Below are positions 44,417 through 58,375 of a stretch of 64,000 bases of DNA, one piece after another. This DNA is from Chamaecrista fasciculata (taxonomy: Eukaryota; Streptophyta; Magnoliopsida; Fabales; Fabaceae): the NCBI GenBank assembly GCA_003254925.1, contig QANZ01033036.1, positions 94,986-158,985 on the forward strand, read 5' to 3'. Made by a program: the position numbers and the translations under genes. The notes beneath the pieces were generated by a model. It had not been told where the DNA came from and made no database searches. It saw only the letters and a list, made by a program, of their open reading frames with translations. Every line of letters starts with the position of its first letter. The stretch's first letter is position 1.

Positions 44417-47400
44417 ATGGAGGAGCTCGCCTCTCGGAGACTGCTTTACGAGACGCGCCATCACGCTTCGAGGTCCTACACTTCCAATTTCCCATCCCAA
44501 TATCAGGTTCTGGAGATCTTTCTTTTCCCACATCCCTCTTTCTTTCTTGATTTGTTTTCTTCTTCTTCTTTCTACGATTCATCTTCCTTTAAATCCTTAT
44601 CATTATTATTGATTGGATTGGTTTTGTCACGTAATCAATCATGTCATCGTTCAAATTCAGGCAAATGAAGGTGCCAAGGGAGGCATTCTATCCTTGATTT
44701 CGACTCGAGGTATATCCACCTCCTCCTCAACTTTACTTCCTGGGCCGTCTTTTGCTGAAGAAATTCTGTGTAGCTGTTGTAGTGTACTGATGAGTAGTGG
44801 GGGAAATGTTTCATCCGTAATCGCCTTTCTATTGCCCTTGTATATCTTTGCTCTCGGATGTAACTTGTTCATTGTTCGAATTGTTTGACAAATGATGACG
44901 GATTTTCATCTCTAATTTTATCACATATTATTATTTAATTTAGGAATTTTTCTATTATTTTCTAGTTGTCAAATTGTTCGTTGTGTTCCATGTCAACCTT
45001 TTTCTCTCTATTTTTTCTTGTACTTTCAGTCTTAGAATGTGAAAAAAAGAAGAAGAAAAAGCTGTTTCTAGAAGTTGAACTATTGGAATTTACATATGGT
45101 TTGAATATATTTGGCATTTTTTTCTTTATATTGAACATTAGAGCTTTATTACATGCGTCTCTCATGTTGTGCAGGTGTCAGTCAGCTCAAAGAGAAATGG
45201 ACGGAATATAATCAACCAAAAAGGCTTAGAAGGTTGGTATCTCTGTTTATTTCCCCAAGAGGTAAACATGTTGCTGTTGCCACTGGAAATCAAATAACAG
45301 TTCTGAGTAAAGAGGATGACTACCAGGAGCCATGTGGCAGTTTCACTGGTAAGATTTTCTTAATGTCCATAAACTTGTATTCTGTGTAGCAGTGGATGCT
45401 AATTATCGGATCATACTGGAAAGTTTCAATGTAGAAATTCTACTCTGAAATTGATTTTGAATCAGATAAATCTCATTGACCATAAACTTTCCCGTTATCT
45501 GTGTCTACCCCCCTCCTCGTCAGTAATCTACGTAACTGGATCGTAGTTGGATTTTTATGACTCGATCATGTAATTTTGCATAGCATGTTGAAAATCATTT
45601 TAGAATTGCTGAATTTGGTAGGCACTGCTTTATTTCAGTCTCACCTTGGTACTTCTAATTTGTATCTTGCAGATTTAGTATGATAAATTGTTGTAAATTA
45701 GTTTAAAGCGTGAAAGAATTAGGATATGTGATGAATAATCTGTAATCCAATGAATATATTCATAGGACAAACAAATTTAAGGGTCTGAGTTTGTTATAAT
45801 TGAGAAGGATTGTTCAAGAACAACTAGAATTTCCTTAGAGGCTGTTCTATAATTCTGACCTAATTATTAATGTTGATGCCATGGGAACTGTAAAAACCCC
45901 AAGAATCTTATAAACAATGAAGTTAAATGATTTGGTAGGGTGGGTTGGCAGAATGGTCTGAGGATCTAATCATCTACCCATTTATTTTGAGGAGTCAAAA
46001 CGCCCTATTGTGGACCTCCTGTTAAATGATGATAGTCAAAAAGTGAGCCAACAGTATCCTGTAGCATGCTATTCTGTGCTTGTGTAAGTCTTGCTATAAA
46101 AACTTCGTATCCTATTGTATAGTGCATTAATGAATTTTAAATATTGGATGACCTCACTCTATGGTTCTTTTCTAGAGATGGATGAAAAAAATTGAACATA
46201 TACCATCACAGACTGTTAATTTGGATTGATCTGGGATGTTTGAGTTAGATTGTAACTTCTTCCTGGATGTTCTCTCTAAATTTCCTTCTTTTGTGTAATT
46301 TGTGCATTAGGTTGCGGCCTTTGTACATTTAGTATAGGAGCTTGGTCTGGAGATGGTGAAATTCTTGGGGTCGCTGATGACACCAATACACTGTATTTTA
46401 TCAAAGTGAATGGTGAAGTGATAGCAGAAATTACAAGGAAGCATTTGAAAATCTCTTCACAAATAGTTGGCCTATCTTCTGATGATGATTTAGACACACA
46501 GAACTCTTGCTTGTAAGTATCTTCTCTTTATCTGCATTTCAACATACTCTTAGAATTATTGAAGCTTAATCATTTTCCTGCTGATCTTGAAATTGTGGTT
46601 CTGCTGTCTTTTTGTTTAGAAAATTTTGAAATCTTGATATTGTTTGCAGCTGTAGCTTCACCGTCATTACATCTGATGGTTCACTTCAACGAATTGATAT
46701 CAATTATGAGACAAATAGCTCTACCTTTTCCAAGAACATTTCTGATCCCAGGAGTCTTCTCTGTAACAATGTTTGCAGCTTTGACCACCGTCATGAACTT
46801 AACCTTTTTGCAGTTGTTGCTTGTTCTGCCACCAAGTCTCTAACCTCTAGCAAAAGCTCTGGTAAAATTTGTTTATTTTTGCTATATTCCCTGTGGTATA
46901 TAATTATAGGTTGTAGATTGGAGTGGTAATTCATGCAATAGATGTAAGCTCTTTTCTAATTTTTGGGCATGGTGAAAGATTAGGATGAGTAGATGATTCA
47001 GGCCATTACTTCTGTTAATGCTCTATTTGACCTTTTTTCCTACTCAGATTCAGATAATCAATTCCAACAAGTGAGATAAAGAGAGAAAGATTGAATCCTA
47101 ATTTATAAATTTATAAATATTTTATAAACCACATAAAAAAGTTAGTGTATTCTACAGTATATTTGTTAAGGTTTGTATAAAGTGGTGTGAATGTGAATTG
47201 CCCAGAAGCTGCATGATAAACACCTGAACTTCATGCTTTATTGTATTTTCAACAATCTTTCTATGCTTAAATATTGTTTTCTTTTATACACTGTTTTTGT
47301 TTCATTCTGATAAGAGAGGTTGTGTGGACACATTTTAAAACTTGATACTCTTAAGAGAAAACTTATATACAGTTAATTGGATCTTTGCCTATCAGATTTA

Positions 47401-50400
47401 CCTTTGAAAAGTTGACATATGCTATTGTTTTACTCCTTACCAACCCCTCTTTTAACTTTAAGTGGAAAAAACATTGATGTCATTTTTTGTAGGTGAATAT
47501 GATGACAAAGGTACCAAGTAACTGCATATACATGTACTATTTTCTAATTGGTCTTCTGTACTGGTTACTCATGCCTGAACAATAAACACAGAAATTGCTA
47601 TTATTTATCGGGTTCAAGGAATAGTTTATTGCAGTAATTCTACTATGACATCTTAATGTCTTCTGAAAACTTTGGACATTAATATTTTCATAGACCACCT
47701 TGCTATGGTATTCACTATTCAAGTTATTTGTTTACTAGCGTTTCACAATTCTGTAGGGTCTTGCTATTTATCTCTCTGGCGGAAAAATGCAAGTAAAGAG
47801 TTGGAGCAGTTTTGCTCTGTGCAGTTTGAGGGCATATATTTTAAACCAAAAGGCTACAAAGGTCAGCTGACATATCCAAAGGTGGTTATCTCACCAGAAG
47901 GCACATTTGTTGCGACTCTAGATTTGACAGGGTTAATGCAAATTTTTAAACTGGATAAAGGAAATTTTACCCTCTCTAGATTTGTCTGGGGAGAGAGAGA
48001 TGATTCATCTGTGCCTGATAATTTATCAAAAGGAGGGAGGGAATATTTCGTGGGTATTATGGATTTTACTTGGTGGTCTGACCATATCCTTACTGTTGTA
48101 AATAGGAGTGGTGTGGTTATGCTCATTGACATTGCTAATGGCTCAAAAGTTCAGGAAGACGATCCTGTATACTTTATGCCTGCTCTGGAGAAAGCACCAA
48201 AATCTAATGGTTACCAGTTTCTTTTGGCAAGTTTGTCATCCCAAGGAAAATATAATCCTTCTGTAGATGGGGCCACAGATGAGTTGCATCAGCTAGATTG
48301 GGTCACTGAAGATACATATAATCAGTTTCACTTTTCTAGGTTACACTGGTGCCTCATCTCATTTTCTGAGAAATCTGTTTCTGAAATGTATAGCATGCTA
48401 ATTAGCAAGAAAAGGTTTCAGGATGCTTTAAGTTTTGCTGATAATCATGGTTTGGATAAGGATGAAGTTCTGAAGTCACAGTGGTTGAATTCTAGCCAAG
48501 GATTCAATGAAATAAATTTGTTTTTATCAAATATCAAGGACCGAGATTTCATACTTTCAGAGTGCATTGATAGGATTGGACCAACAGAAGACGCTGTGAA
48601 GGCTTTGCTGGAATATGGTCTCCGCATCACTGATCAGAATCGATTTTCAGAAGTAGATAATCCTAATGATAGTCAAGTTTGGGACATTCGCTTGGCTAGA
48701 CTTCGGTTATTGCAATTTAGGGACAGGCTTGAAACATATATTGGAATAAACATGGGCAGGTATCCTTGGAAGTTATAGATATCAATTTTCAAATATTTTT
48801 GTTGTTTTTGTTTTAATAAAGTATCCCTTTCTGTCATTCATTATTTTCAATCCATTGTTTTAGTTTGTTACCTTTGCATTTCTTCTTGTTTTAACTTCAC
48901 CTTATGTTAAGCCTTTATATTTTCATGTAGCACTTGAGTAATTATGTCTTCATAATTTTATGTGCTACACATTTTGATTAGGTTCATTTCTTCATCAATA
49001 GCAGGCAGTTGTAAGTTATACATGTTTGTTCATGTCATGCATGCTCATTAACAAAACCTATTTGCCTAAATATATGCCCAAATGCATAGATTATGTCTCT
49101 TGAATGACTGTAAATGATAAGTAGCTCAACAATTGTTTTTATTCAGTTATTCTGATGGTTTCTACTAACTCAAAGTTCATTGACATAGTTTTATGCAGGT
49201 TTTCTGTGCAGGAATATAGTAAATTCCGTGTTATGCCTATTCATGAAGCAGCTGTTGCACTTGCAGAAAGTGGAAAGATTGGTGCCTTGAACTTGCTCTT
49301 CAAGCGTCATCCATATTCTTTGACGCCTTCTATGTTGGAAATTTTATCTGCCATCCCAGAAACAGTTCCTGTGCAAACATATGGGCAGCTTCTTCCTGGG
49401 AGGTCTCCTCCTTCTGTTGTTGCTGTGAGGAATGATGATTGGGTTGAATGTGAAAAGATGATTCACTTCATTAATGAGTCAGTTAATAGCCATGACATTA
49501 GCATCCAAGTCAAAACTGAACCTATTGTGAAGCAAAGCCATGGATTTTCTTGGCCATCATCTGATGAACTCTCAAAATGGTATAAAGAAAGAGCTAGAAC
49601 TATGGATAGTCTTAGTGGGCAGTTAGATAATTGCCTCAGCTTGCTTGACTTTGCTAAGCGCAAAGGTTTATCTGAGTTGCAGCACTTTCATCAGGATGTC
49701 TTATACTTGTATCAAATTATTTACTCTGATGACAATGATGGTGAAATATGTTTCAACATGAGTATTGTCTCATGGGAACAATTGACTGATTATGATAAAT
49801 TTAAAATTATGCTTAAAGGAGTCAAAGAGGAAAATGTGGCTGAAAAATTACACAATAAAGCAATTCCATTTATGCATGAAAGATTTATTAAGGTATCCCT
49901 AATTGAAGATGTCAATCTTTGCGATTCTGCAAATCAAAACAAAGAGGAGTCATTTCTAGTCAGATGGTTGAAGGAAATCGCTTTAGAGAATAAATTGGAC
50001 ATATGCTTAGTGGTAATTGAGGAAGGGTGCAGAGACTTCCAAACTAATGTCTATTTCAAAAATGAGGCTGAAGCTGTTGATTGTGCTTTGCAATGCATAT
50101 ATTTGTCCACGGTAACTGATAAGTGGGGTATCATGGCAGCAATATTATCTAAGCTTCCTCAGCTGCAAGGTTTGATTCTAATCTTGTAATGGCAATGAGA
50201 TGCCATATCCTTTCATAATTTGTTTAGGCATGGTTTATTTCTCTCATTATAGTAAATGAGTTGGAAATATTTTCCCCATCGAGTTTGGAATGTTTGGTAA
50301 AACTAGTATCTTATATTCCTTGATGTCTTAAATAGTATAAAACTCCAATGTCTGATATGACGGCTAGAATTTTACAAAGAAACGCATTTTGTTTTGGTAA

Positions 50401-53400
50401 AACTATAAATTATGGGATCTGAGACTCCTATTGTTTGTGGGGGTATGAGATATCACTATAATGGTGGCACCTTGTGCCTTTAGGCATCTTGGATTGCAGG
50501 ATGAACAAGATGGTTTACAACTGCTTACATACTTCTTGCAGTTTGAATTGATTTTCATGCCTTACTCATTTTATAAAAGAAAACATCTCTTTTTTTCATT
50601 ATTGTTATTGTGGCATCTTGTTGAGTGAATTTTTGTTTAAATGATTGATTCATTAACATTTTGTATGCAATATTCCAAGTATCATAGAAAATTTGTGACT
50701 GTCCAGATCGCGGAATGCAAGTTGAGAACTTTGAAAGAAGACTAAGAGCTGCTGAAGGCCATATTGAAGCAGGGAGGCTTTTGGCATTTTACCAGGTTTT
50801 TATTTTCTCATCTTGTAGGATAAATTTGCACCCTTCAGATATAGAGGGGGATTTGGCAGTGTTGCTGCTTGTTTAACTTTCTTTTTCTTCCTCAATATAG
50901 TTTTCTTTTTTGTATTTTAAAAAAATGGTGAAGAGTTACAAGTTACATTCCAACATGTATTTCACCATGTTTTGGATTACATGATTGTCATTAAGCACTG
51001 CTTGTCCCCTCAAATAAGTTATGCTGTAGATGAGATTATGCAACTATTTGGAAATATGATTTCAAAAGTTGAGGTCTCAAATATTTGAAGGGGCCGAGTT
51101 ATTATTATTGTTCTTTAGCTAGCAGGAGATTACCATATACTTTTGGTCTTTTCAGGTCCCGAAGCCATTAAACTTTTTCTTAGAGGCTCATTCAGATGGA
51201 AAGGGTGTGAAACAGATTATTCGCCTTATCCTTTCTAAATTTGGTCGCCGTCAGCCTGGACGATCAGATAGTGAATGGGCCACCATGTGGCGTGACATGC
51301 TGTATCTGAGGGAGAAGGCATTTCCTTTTTTGGACCTCGAGTATATATTGGTTGAATTCTGCAGAGGACTACTTAAAGCTGGGAAGTTTTCTCTTGCTAG
51401 GAGTTACTTGAAGGGAACTAGTTCAGTTGCTTTGGCTCCAGAGAAAGCAGAAAACCTTGTCATTCAAGCAGCTAGAGAATATTTTTTCTCTGCTTCAAGT
51501 CTTGCATGTTCTGAAGTAAGTTTAAAGCAACTATTTGTTGACTGTATCGTGAGTACAAGACAGAAAACATCATAATTTCATAATTGCCTGCACAAAATAA
51601 GATATGAGATTTAGGAACTATGGTAACATTGCCCCATCTGCACCCTCTACCCCTCTAAAAAAGATTTTTCTGAGATGTTTTCTTCATTAAGCTTGTAAAT
51701 GAAACCATATAGTCTAATTGCCATCTAACTCACATGGCTGAGTTGTTTCCTTTATGAATTGATGTACTGGATATCCTTAAAGTTGTTTTATCTTAGCTTT
51801 CTTTAAAATTAGATAAATTAATTAGTTACTTTTACTGCAACTTGCTCCAGATCTGGAAGGCTAAAGAATGTCTTAATCTATATCCGAGTAGTGGAAATGT
51901 GAAGGCAGAGGCGGATATAATTGATGCACTTACAGTTAAGCTTCCAAGCCTTGGAGTGACACTCCTGCCTATGCAGTTCAGGCAAATAAAAGATCCAATG
52001 GAAATTGTGAAAATGGCCATCACAAGTCAATCTGGAGCATATTTACATGTTGATGAACTAATTGAGGCTGCCAAACTTCTTGGCTTAAGGTCCCCTGATG
52101 ACATATCAGCTGTTGAGGAAGCTATTGCTAGAGAAGCTGCTGTTGCTGGTGATTTACAATTGGCATTTGATCTTTGTCTTGTTTTGGTCAAAAAAGGACA
52201 TGGTTACATATGGGATTTATGTGCTGCAATTGCCCGGGGTCCTGCCCTTGAAAATATGGATGTGAACTCTCGAAAGCAACTACTAGGTTTTGCTTTGAGT
52301 CACTGTGATGAGGAGTCCATTAGTGAGCTTCTCCATGCTTGGAAAGACCTGGACATGCAAGGACAGTGTGAAACATTAATGATGACCACAGGAACAAATG
52401 CTTCAAACTTTGCATCTGCAGTCTCACTTTCTGACAGTGCTAGTGCTGATAACCAGGATGTTCATCTTGACAAAATTAGAGACATGGTTTCAGTTGTAGC
52501 TAAAACTGTGGCTGTTGAGGATGGAACAGATTGGGCATTGGTTTTAACTGAAAATGGCAAAGCCTTTTCTTTTGCTGCTTTAGAACTCCCATGGTTGCTT
52601 GAATTAACTAGGAGAGAACTTGACGAGAAAATTGATACTGGAAAACTGTATGTCAATGCGAGAACACATGCTGTGGTGACCATTTTGTCCTGGTTGGCTA
52701 GAAATGTATTTGCCCCAAGAGACGATCTGATTGCCTCTCTGGCAAAATCAATTATGGACCCACCAGTTACTGAAGAGGAAGATATAATGGGATGCTCCTA
52801 TCTTTTGAATCTTGTGGATGCCTTTAATGGGGTAGAGATTATAGAAGAGCAGCTAAAAATAAGAAAAGATTACCAAGAAGTTTCTAGAATTATGAATGTG
52901 GGGATGACATACAGCTTACTGCACAACTCTGCGGTTGGAACTAACCCTGCTCAGAGGAGGGAGTTGCTACAGAGATTTAAAGAAAAGCACGCTCCACCCA
53001 GCTCTGGTTATTCACTTCTCTATTTCTTTTTCTTTTTCTTTCTCCCTAATTTTTCATTCTTTACCTCGCTGGCTCCTGTATTTCATCCATACATATGTTG
53101 TTCCATTTAGTAAGTAATTTGTTAATCAGGCTGAAATTGATTTGGGGTCATTTATTTCAACCTTTATATCTAACCACTGGTATTTTGCATCCAAGTTTTA
53201 AGGAAAATTGTTATATGAATGTTAAAACAATGATTAATTTATTTTACTTGTCCGTTTCACTTGTATCATGAACATTTTCATAGTGTTATATTCTATGGCT
53301 GTTGCTGGTATTAAGTAAACAATTTCTTATTTGAAATTTCAGCTTAATCTTGGGAATAGAAAGAAACTACTAAATTGTTCAAAGTATAAGCTAAATAATT

Positions 53401-56400
53401 TCAGTGATGAAATTGTGAAGTAAATGACTAGGGTGTTAAAAGTATAACTTTTAAATCACATGGAGTAAAATGTAATTTACCCTAGTTTCTTTTTCATAGT
53501 TAGCTGGCTTCCATAATTAATTAATAGAGATTGTTGTTTCCATCTTCAATTTGTTTTGCAGATGACGTTGATAAAATTGGCAGAGTACAGTCCTCATTTT
53601 GGAGAGAGTGGAAATTGAAGTTAGACGAGCAAAAGCGTCTGGCTGAGCATTCTAGAGCTCTGGAGAAAATAGTTCCTGGCGTTGAAACCGAGCGCTTTTT
53701 GTCTGGGGACTCCATATATATTGAGAATGTTGTTCTCTCTCTCGTAGAGTCAGTGAAGTTTGAGAAGAAGAACATTTTGAAGGATATATTAAAACTGGCT
53801 GATACCTATGGCTTGAATTGTACTGAGGTAAGAGGATTTGCGGGTATATATTTTTAGACATGTATCCAGAGCATTGGCAGCTTTAGGTCATATGGTTGCT
53901 TGATATAGTAGTATTTAAGCCTCTTTGACCAGGTGGTTTGGAGTTCTGTTCTAGCCCTTCCTAGTCTTATATTTATAAATTCAGAATATAATAGTGTTAA
54001 GCTTCAGTTTTAAGTAGATGTAGATCCATTTAAGCTTCAGCTGGTCTGGAGCTCAATGGGCTTTCACATTAGGGGGTGGGTTTGTCAGACATTAGCCCAT
54101 GTTTAACAGCCTTCGTCTTTAAGTCAATTGGCCGTTAGAAAAACTGCATGCATAATTAATTGATTAGACCTCATTGTTTCTTTGTGTCCTTTCAGGTGTT
54201 GTTGCGGTACCTAAGTGCTGTCCTTGTTTCCGATGTTTGGATGAATGATGATATTTCGGCCGAAATTGAAAATCATAAAGGAGAAATAATTGCTAATGGT
54301 GCTGAAACCATTAAAACCATAACAATGATTGTATACCCTGCAATTGATGGGTGCAACAAGCTTCGCCTTGCTTATATTTACAACCTGCTGTCAGAATGCT
54401 ACACGAGTCTGGAAAAAGCTGGAGAATTACTACCATCAATGCTCTCTGATCAAGCAAATGGAAATCTAAGGTTAGCTCATTATTACAAGGTCCTCGAGCA
54501 AGAATGCAGAAATATTTCCTTTGTTAATAAGCTGAACTTCAAAAATATAGCTGGGTTAGGTGGTTTGAACTTGGAGTGCTTCAGGAATGAAGTCTGTGCA
54601 CATATCGATGAAAATACCATATCAGCTATAGCAAAAATGGTAGAGGCTCTTGTCAACTTTTATGATGGTTCATTACCTGAGGATTTCATGTCATGGCAGG
54701 ACGTTTATAAGTATTATATACTGAATTTGCTGAGAGCTTTGGAGACTAGAGCTACTACTGATTTAAGTATTAGCACTCCAGAATACTTCCAAGGATTTTT
54801 AAGCAAGCTTGAACATAGCTATGATTTGTGCCAGATATATATTAGACTTTTGAGACGGTCTGATGCTCTGGAGATCATGAAGCAGTTCTTCATGGCAATT
54901 TTGTCTCTTTACAGTTTATATGGAAACCCACCAGATAACTCAGCATGGCAAGACTGCCTCATTATTCTTCTAAACTTTTGGATGAGATTGACTGATGAAA
55001 TGAAGGAAATTGTGTCGGAAGAAAATACAGGAGAAACTATGGGCTTTAATCCAGAATGCTTAATGGCTTGTCTAAAGGTTTTTATGAGATTGGTGATGGA
55101 GGATATCATCTCACCTAGTCAGGGCTGGGGTGCCATATTTGGTTATGCCAACTGTGGTTTAAGTGGTGACTCTGCTGTAGAAATTTATAATCTTTGCAGA
55201 GCTATGGTTTTTTCTGGTTGTGGATTTGGAGCTGTTGCAGAAGTTTTTTCTGTTGTATCGTCAGAGTATGCAACTGGTTCAACTTATCATTCTGGCACGG
55301 GTTCCCAGGGTCTTCCCCGTTTCTATTTAGATATTCTGGAACCTGTTCTGCAGGAATTGGTTAGTGGATCCCATGAGAACCAGAATCTGTGTCATCTTTT
55401 GTCGTCTCTAAGCAAGCTAGAAGGTGATTTAAAAATTATGAAATGTGTCAGACATGTAGTTTGGGAAAGAATGGTCCAATTCTCTGATAATCTACAGTTA
55501 CCAAGTTCCATCAGAGTTTATGTACTAGAGCTCTTGCAATTCATCTCAAGTAAAAACATTAAGGGTTTCTCTGCTGAATTACAGGCCAATGTCACGCCAT
55601 GGGAAGAATGGGATGAGTTGATTTATACTAGTAGAAAGAGTGAAACTGATGTTGACCAGGGTCTGTCAGATCAGAAAGACTCTTCTAATAGGTTTACAAA
55701 TACTTTGGTAGCTCTCAAGTCATCTCAGCTTGTGACAGCAATCTCACCCAGCATAGAAATTACCCCTGATGATCTCTTGAATGTAGACTCAGCTGTTTCT
55801 TGCTTTTCTAAGCTGTGTAGAGAAGCCACTACAGATCTCCATTTTGATGCTTTGCTAGCTATTTTGGAAGAGTGGGATGGTCTTTTCACTACAAGAAAAG
55901 ATGGAGAAATCATTGCCGAAGTATCTGATGAAGGAAATGACTGGAATAATAATGATTGGGACGAGGGATGGGAGAGCATTGAGGAAGTAGAGAATGTTGT
56001 GAAAGAAAAGAAAGAGGATTCAGTTTCCGTTCACCCTCTACATTCATGCTGGACAGAGGTGCTCATAAAACTTATAAGCATGTCAAGGTTTAGTGACGTG
56101 ATGAGACTGATTGATCAATTATCAGTAAAATCTAGTGGAGTATTGCTTGATGAAAATGGTGCCGAGAACTTGAGCCAGATAGCACTTAACCAGGATTGCT
56201 TTAATGCTTTGAAGATTACTTTATTGCTACCTTACAAAACATTACAGTTGCAGTGCCTGGGTGCAGTTGAGGATAAATTGAAACAAGGCTTTCCAGAAAA
56301 ACTTGGCAGGGACCATGAGTTCTTGATTCTTGTTTTATCTTCTGGAATCATTGCTTCGATAATCGCCGACGGTACATATGGTGCTACTTTCTCTTACATC

Positions 56401-56799
56401 TGCTATTTGATTGGAAACTTAGCTCATCGGTGTCAAAATGCCCTTTTATCGGGTCATGCTCAGAAGGGGATTAACAATAGTGAAGTTGGCGAAGAGGAGT
56501 CACTTCTCTTTAGAAGGATTATTTTCCCCAGTTTTATATCTGAGCTTGTGAAAGCTGATCAGCATGTTTTGGCTGCATTTCTTGTCACAAGATTTATGCA
56601 TACTAATGCATCACTCAGTCTCATTAACATTGCTGATGCCAGTCTTAGTAGGTATTTGGAGAGGCACTTCCAATTTCTACAGGCTAACGAGTTCCCTGTT
56701 GAGAAGACATGTAATACACTAAAGAATACTGTTAGTAGCTTGAGAGGCAAGCTGAACAATTTGATTCAATCCACATTATCTCTGCTTTCTTCTTGTTAG
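44417..56799 (+). CDS. MIP2: MIP2/NBAS-type Sec39-domain tethering protein
   Basis: Thirteen plus-strand exons (44417-44506, 44661-44709, 45175-45348, 46311-46512, 46650-46861, 47493-47510, 47757-48759, 49199-50169, 50707-50795, 51156-51515, 51851-53006, 53562-53827, 54196-56799) keep phase at every junction and give about 2397 aa, close to Arabidopsis MAG2-INTERACTING PROTEIN 2. That protein is the plant counterpart of NBAS/Sec39 and works with MAG2 (Tip20/RINT1) and MIP1/MIP3 in the Dsl1-like complex that tethers Golgi-derived COPI vesicles at the ER. The N-terminus (MEELASRRLLYETRHHASRS) and beta-propeller text (SPRGKHVAVATGNQITVL) are diagnostic. The helical Sec39 region starts around residue 590 (VMPIHEAAVALAESGKIGAL). 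An acidic, Trp-rich patch (NDWNNNDWDEGWESIEEVE) lies near residue 2110. Start codon chosen by family match; an upstream in-frame ATG (44405) would add only MKIP. The 18-nt exon 6 is optional because it does not change phase. Confidence 0.95.
47493..47510 (+). other. MIP2: Candidate 18-nt microexon of MIP2
   Basis: Eighteen bases lie between a good acceptor (CATTTTTTGTAG) and a donor (AAAG|GTACC). They would insert EYDDKG between SSG and SCYLSLW without changing phase. The flanking exons also join correctly without it, so it may be alternatively used. Confidence 0.55.
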
Positions 56800-57327
56800 A
56801 TGATAAAAGATTCATAGTTACCTCACGCTTGCCTCCCTGTTTTTTGCCTGTTCACTGTTCAGTAAATGATTCCATGTTTGTGTAGATTTTTTGTAAGTCT
56901 AAGAGGAGTCTTTTATTGATTACTTTTTTCCTTAGTAGAGATGTTCTTTCAGAGGGATAGGCCTGGTTTGAGTTATCTGATCGACTAAAAGCAAAATAGA
57001 TATTCAAATTATCATTTATACATTTGTATGTTTTAAATAAAATCATGTATTTATGCACTTTGTAGATGACAATTGCCTTTATTTTCTTACTCGAACTTGA
57101 TCGTGGAATGATCTTGCGCGTCCTATGAGCAGATTGTCAATATGGGATATTATTATGGGAAATTCTAAGATGTAACTTAGGGTATGCATATTGTGAGATG
57201 ATATAATTTTTTTTTAAGTAATTTAATGCTGAAAATAATAAAAAAAAATAATTTTTTAATCAATCAAAACTGTATAGATAGCTATATAATTGCATGCAAT
57301 ATCCACTTTGCATAGCTCTACTACTAC

Positions 57328-57403
<76 letters not shown>

Positions 57404-58375
57404 ATGATTATTATAATGGGTTCTTATTTATTTGACTTAAATGACTCATTCCACTCAAGAGCATTTTGTCAAATTAGAAGGGGAAGACTTGCAAAGAGTC
57501 GAGGGCTTTCAGAAAATAAATAAATAAAAGTTATGGAAGGAAAACTCGACATATCCATTAGACCTTCCAAGTTAGAAAATGGTATGAACATGAACCAACC
57601 CAGTTTACTCCATAGACCTAATAGACAGCTAAATTCTGCATTTCCAATCAAGGCCGAGGTATTGATTTCTTGGTAGTTTTGGAAGCATCTCAAAGTTTAG
57701 CTGGTGAGAAGGACTAACCCCTTTATTACTATGTCAAGGACTGAAGTGTAGCAAAACTTTTTACTTGTTGCCCTGAGAATGCATTAAAACACAAGACAGA
57801 TTTCATTTGAAGATTAACATTAGGAGTTCTAGATATAGGTTATCTTAAAACTGGTTGCAACCAGTTTTATCCAATCGAGCGAATAAATACTAGCATGATT
57901 TTTTTCGAGTTTAACGCTCAAAGTTGTACTTTAAACCGATGCACAGTTATTTACTCTATGGGGGGAATACTGGGGATTAAGAAGATTTATTAACAGAATG
58001 TAAGTTCAACTCCATTACAAAAGTAATATAAGACGATGAAAGAAATAGCATAGCTTGTGTACTATTCTTCCCAACAGGACAAACTGGAGATCCCGCCTCC
58101 AAAAGAATAACATGAGAACGACCAAAATGGATATTTCTCCTCAAGTAATAGCCATAGACATCTAACGCACTACTTTTTTCTACCAAAAACACCAATGAAA
58201 TTGTTTCAACCTATACTTTTCATTTCTGCCCCCTCCAATTTCTGGGAAGACCACTTTCCTTTTAAGCTGTACCTTCACAGTCAAGTAGCGTCTAACAAAT
58301 TAGACAGAAACCACAATATGTAGAATGAAACATCTGGTGATTCAGAGCCTCCTAAAACCTTCCACATGACGTCAT
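56800..58375. other. Gap between convergent MIP2 and MFS genes
   Basis: About 1.6 kb separates the stop codons. The first 250 bases look like a T-rich 3' UTR; AATAAA at about 57036-57041 is a candidate polyadenylation signal for MIP2. The minus-strand 3' UTR of the MFS gene occupies the right side. No exon is present. Confidence 0.5.
57319..57402. repeat. (TTA)n trinucleotide microsatellite, about 84 bp
   Basis: A few CTA units are followed by more than twenty uninterrupted ATT/TTA units ending at AATGATTATTATAATGG. The plus-strand frame reading as poly-isoleucine is an artefact. It is likely to be length-polymorphic. Confidence 0.95.

Noticed and set aside
57290-57523. Frame with a long isoleucine run
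   Set aside because: It is a direct translation of the (ATT)n microsatellite.
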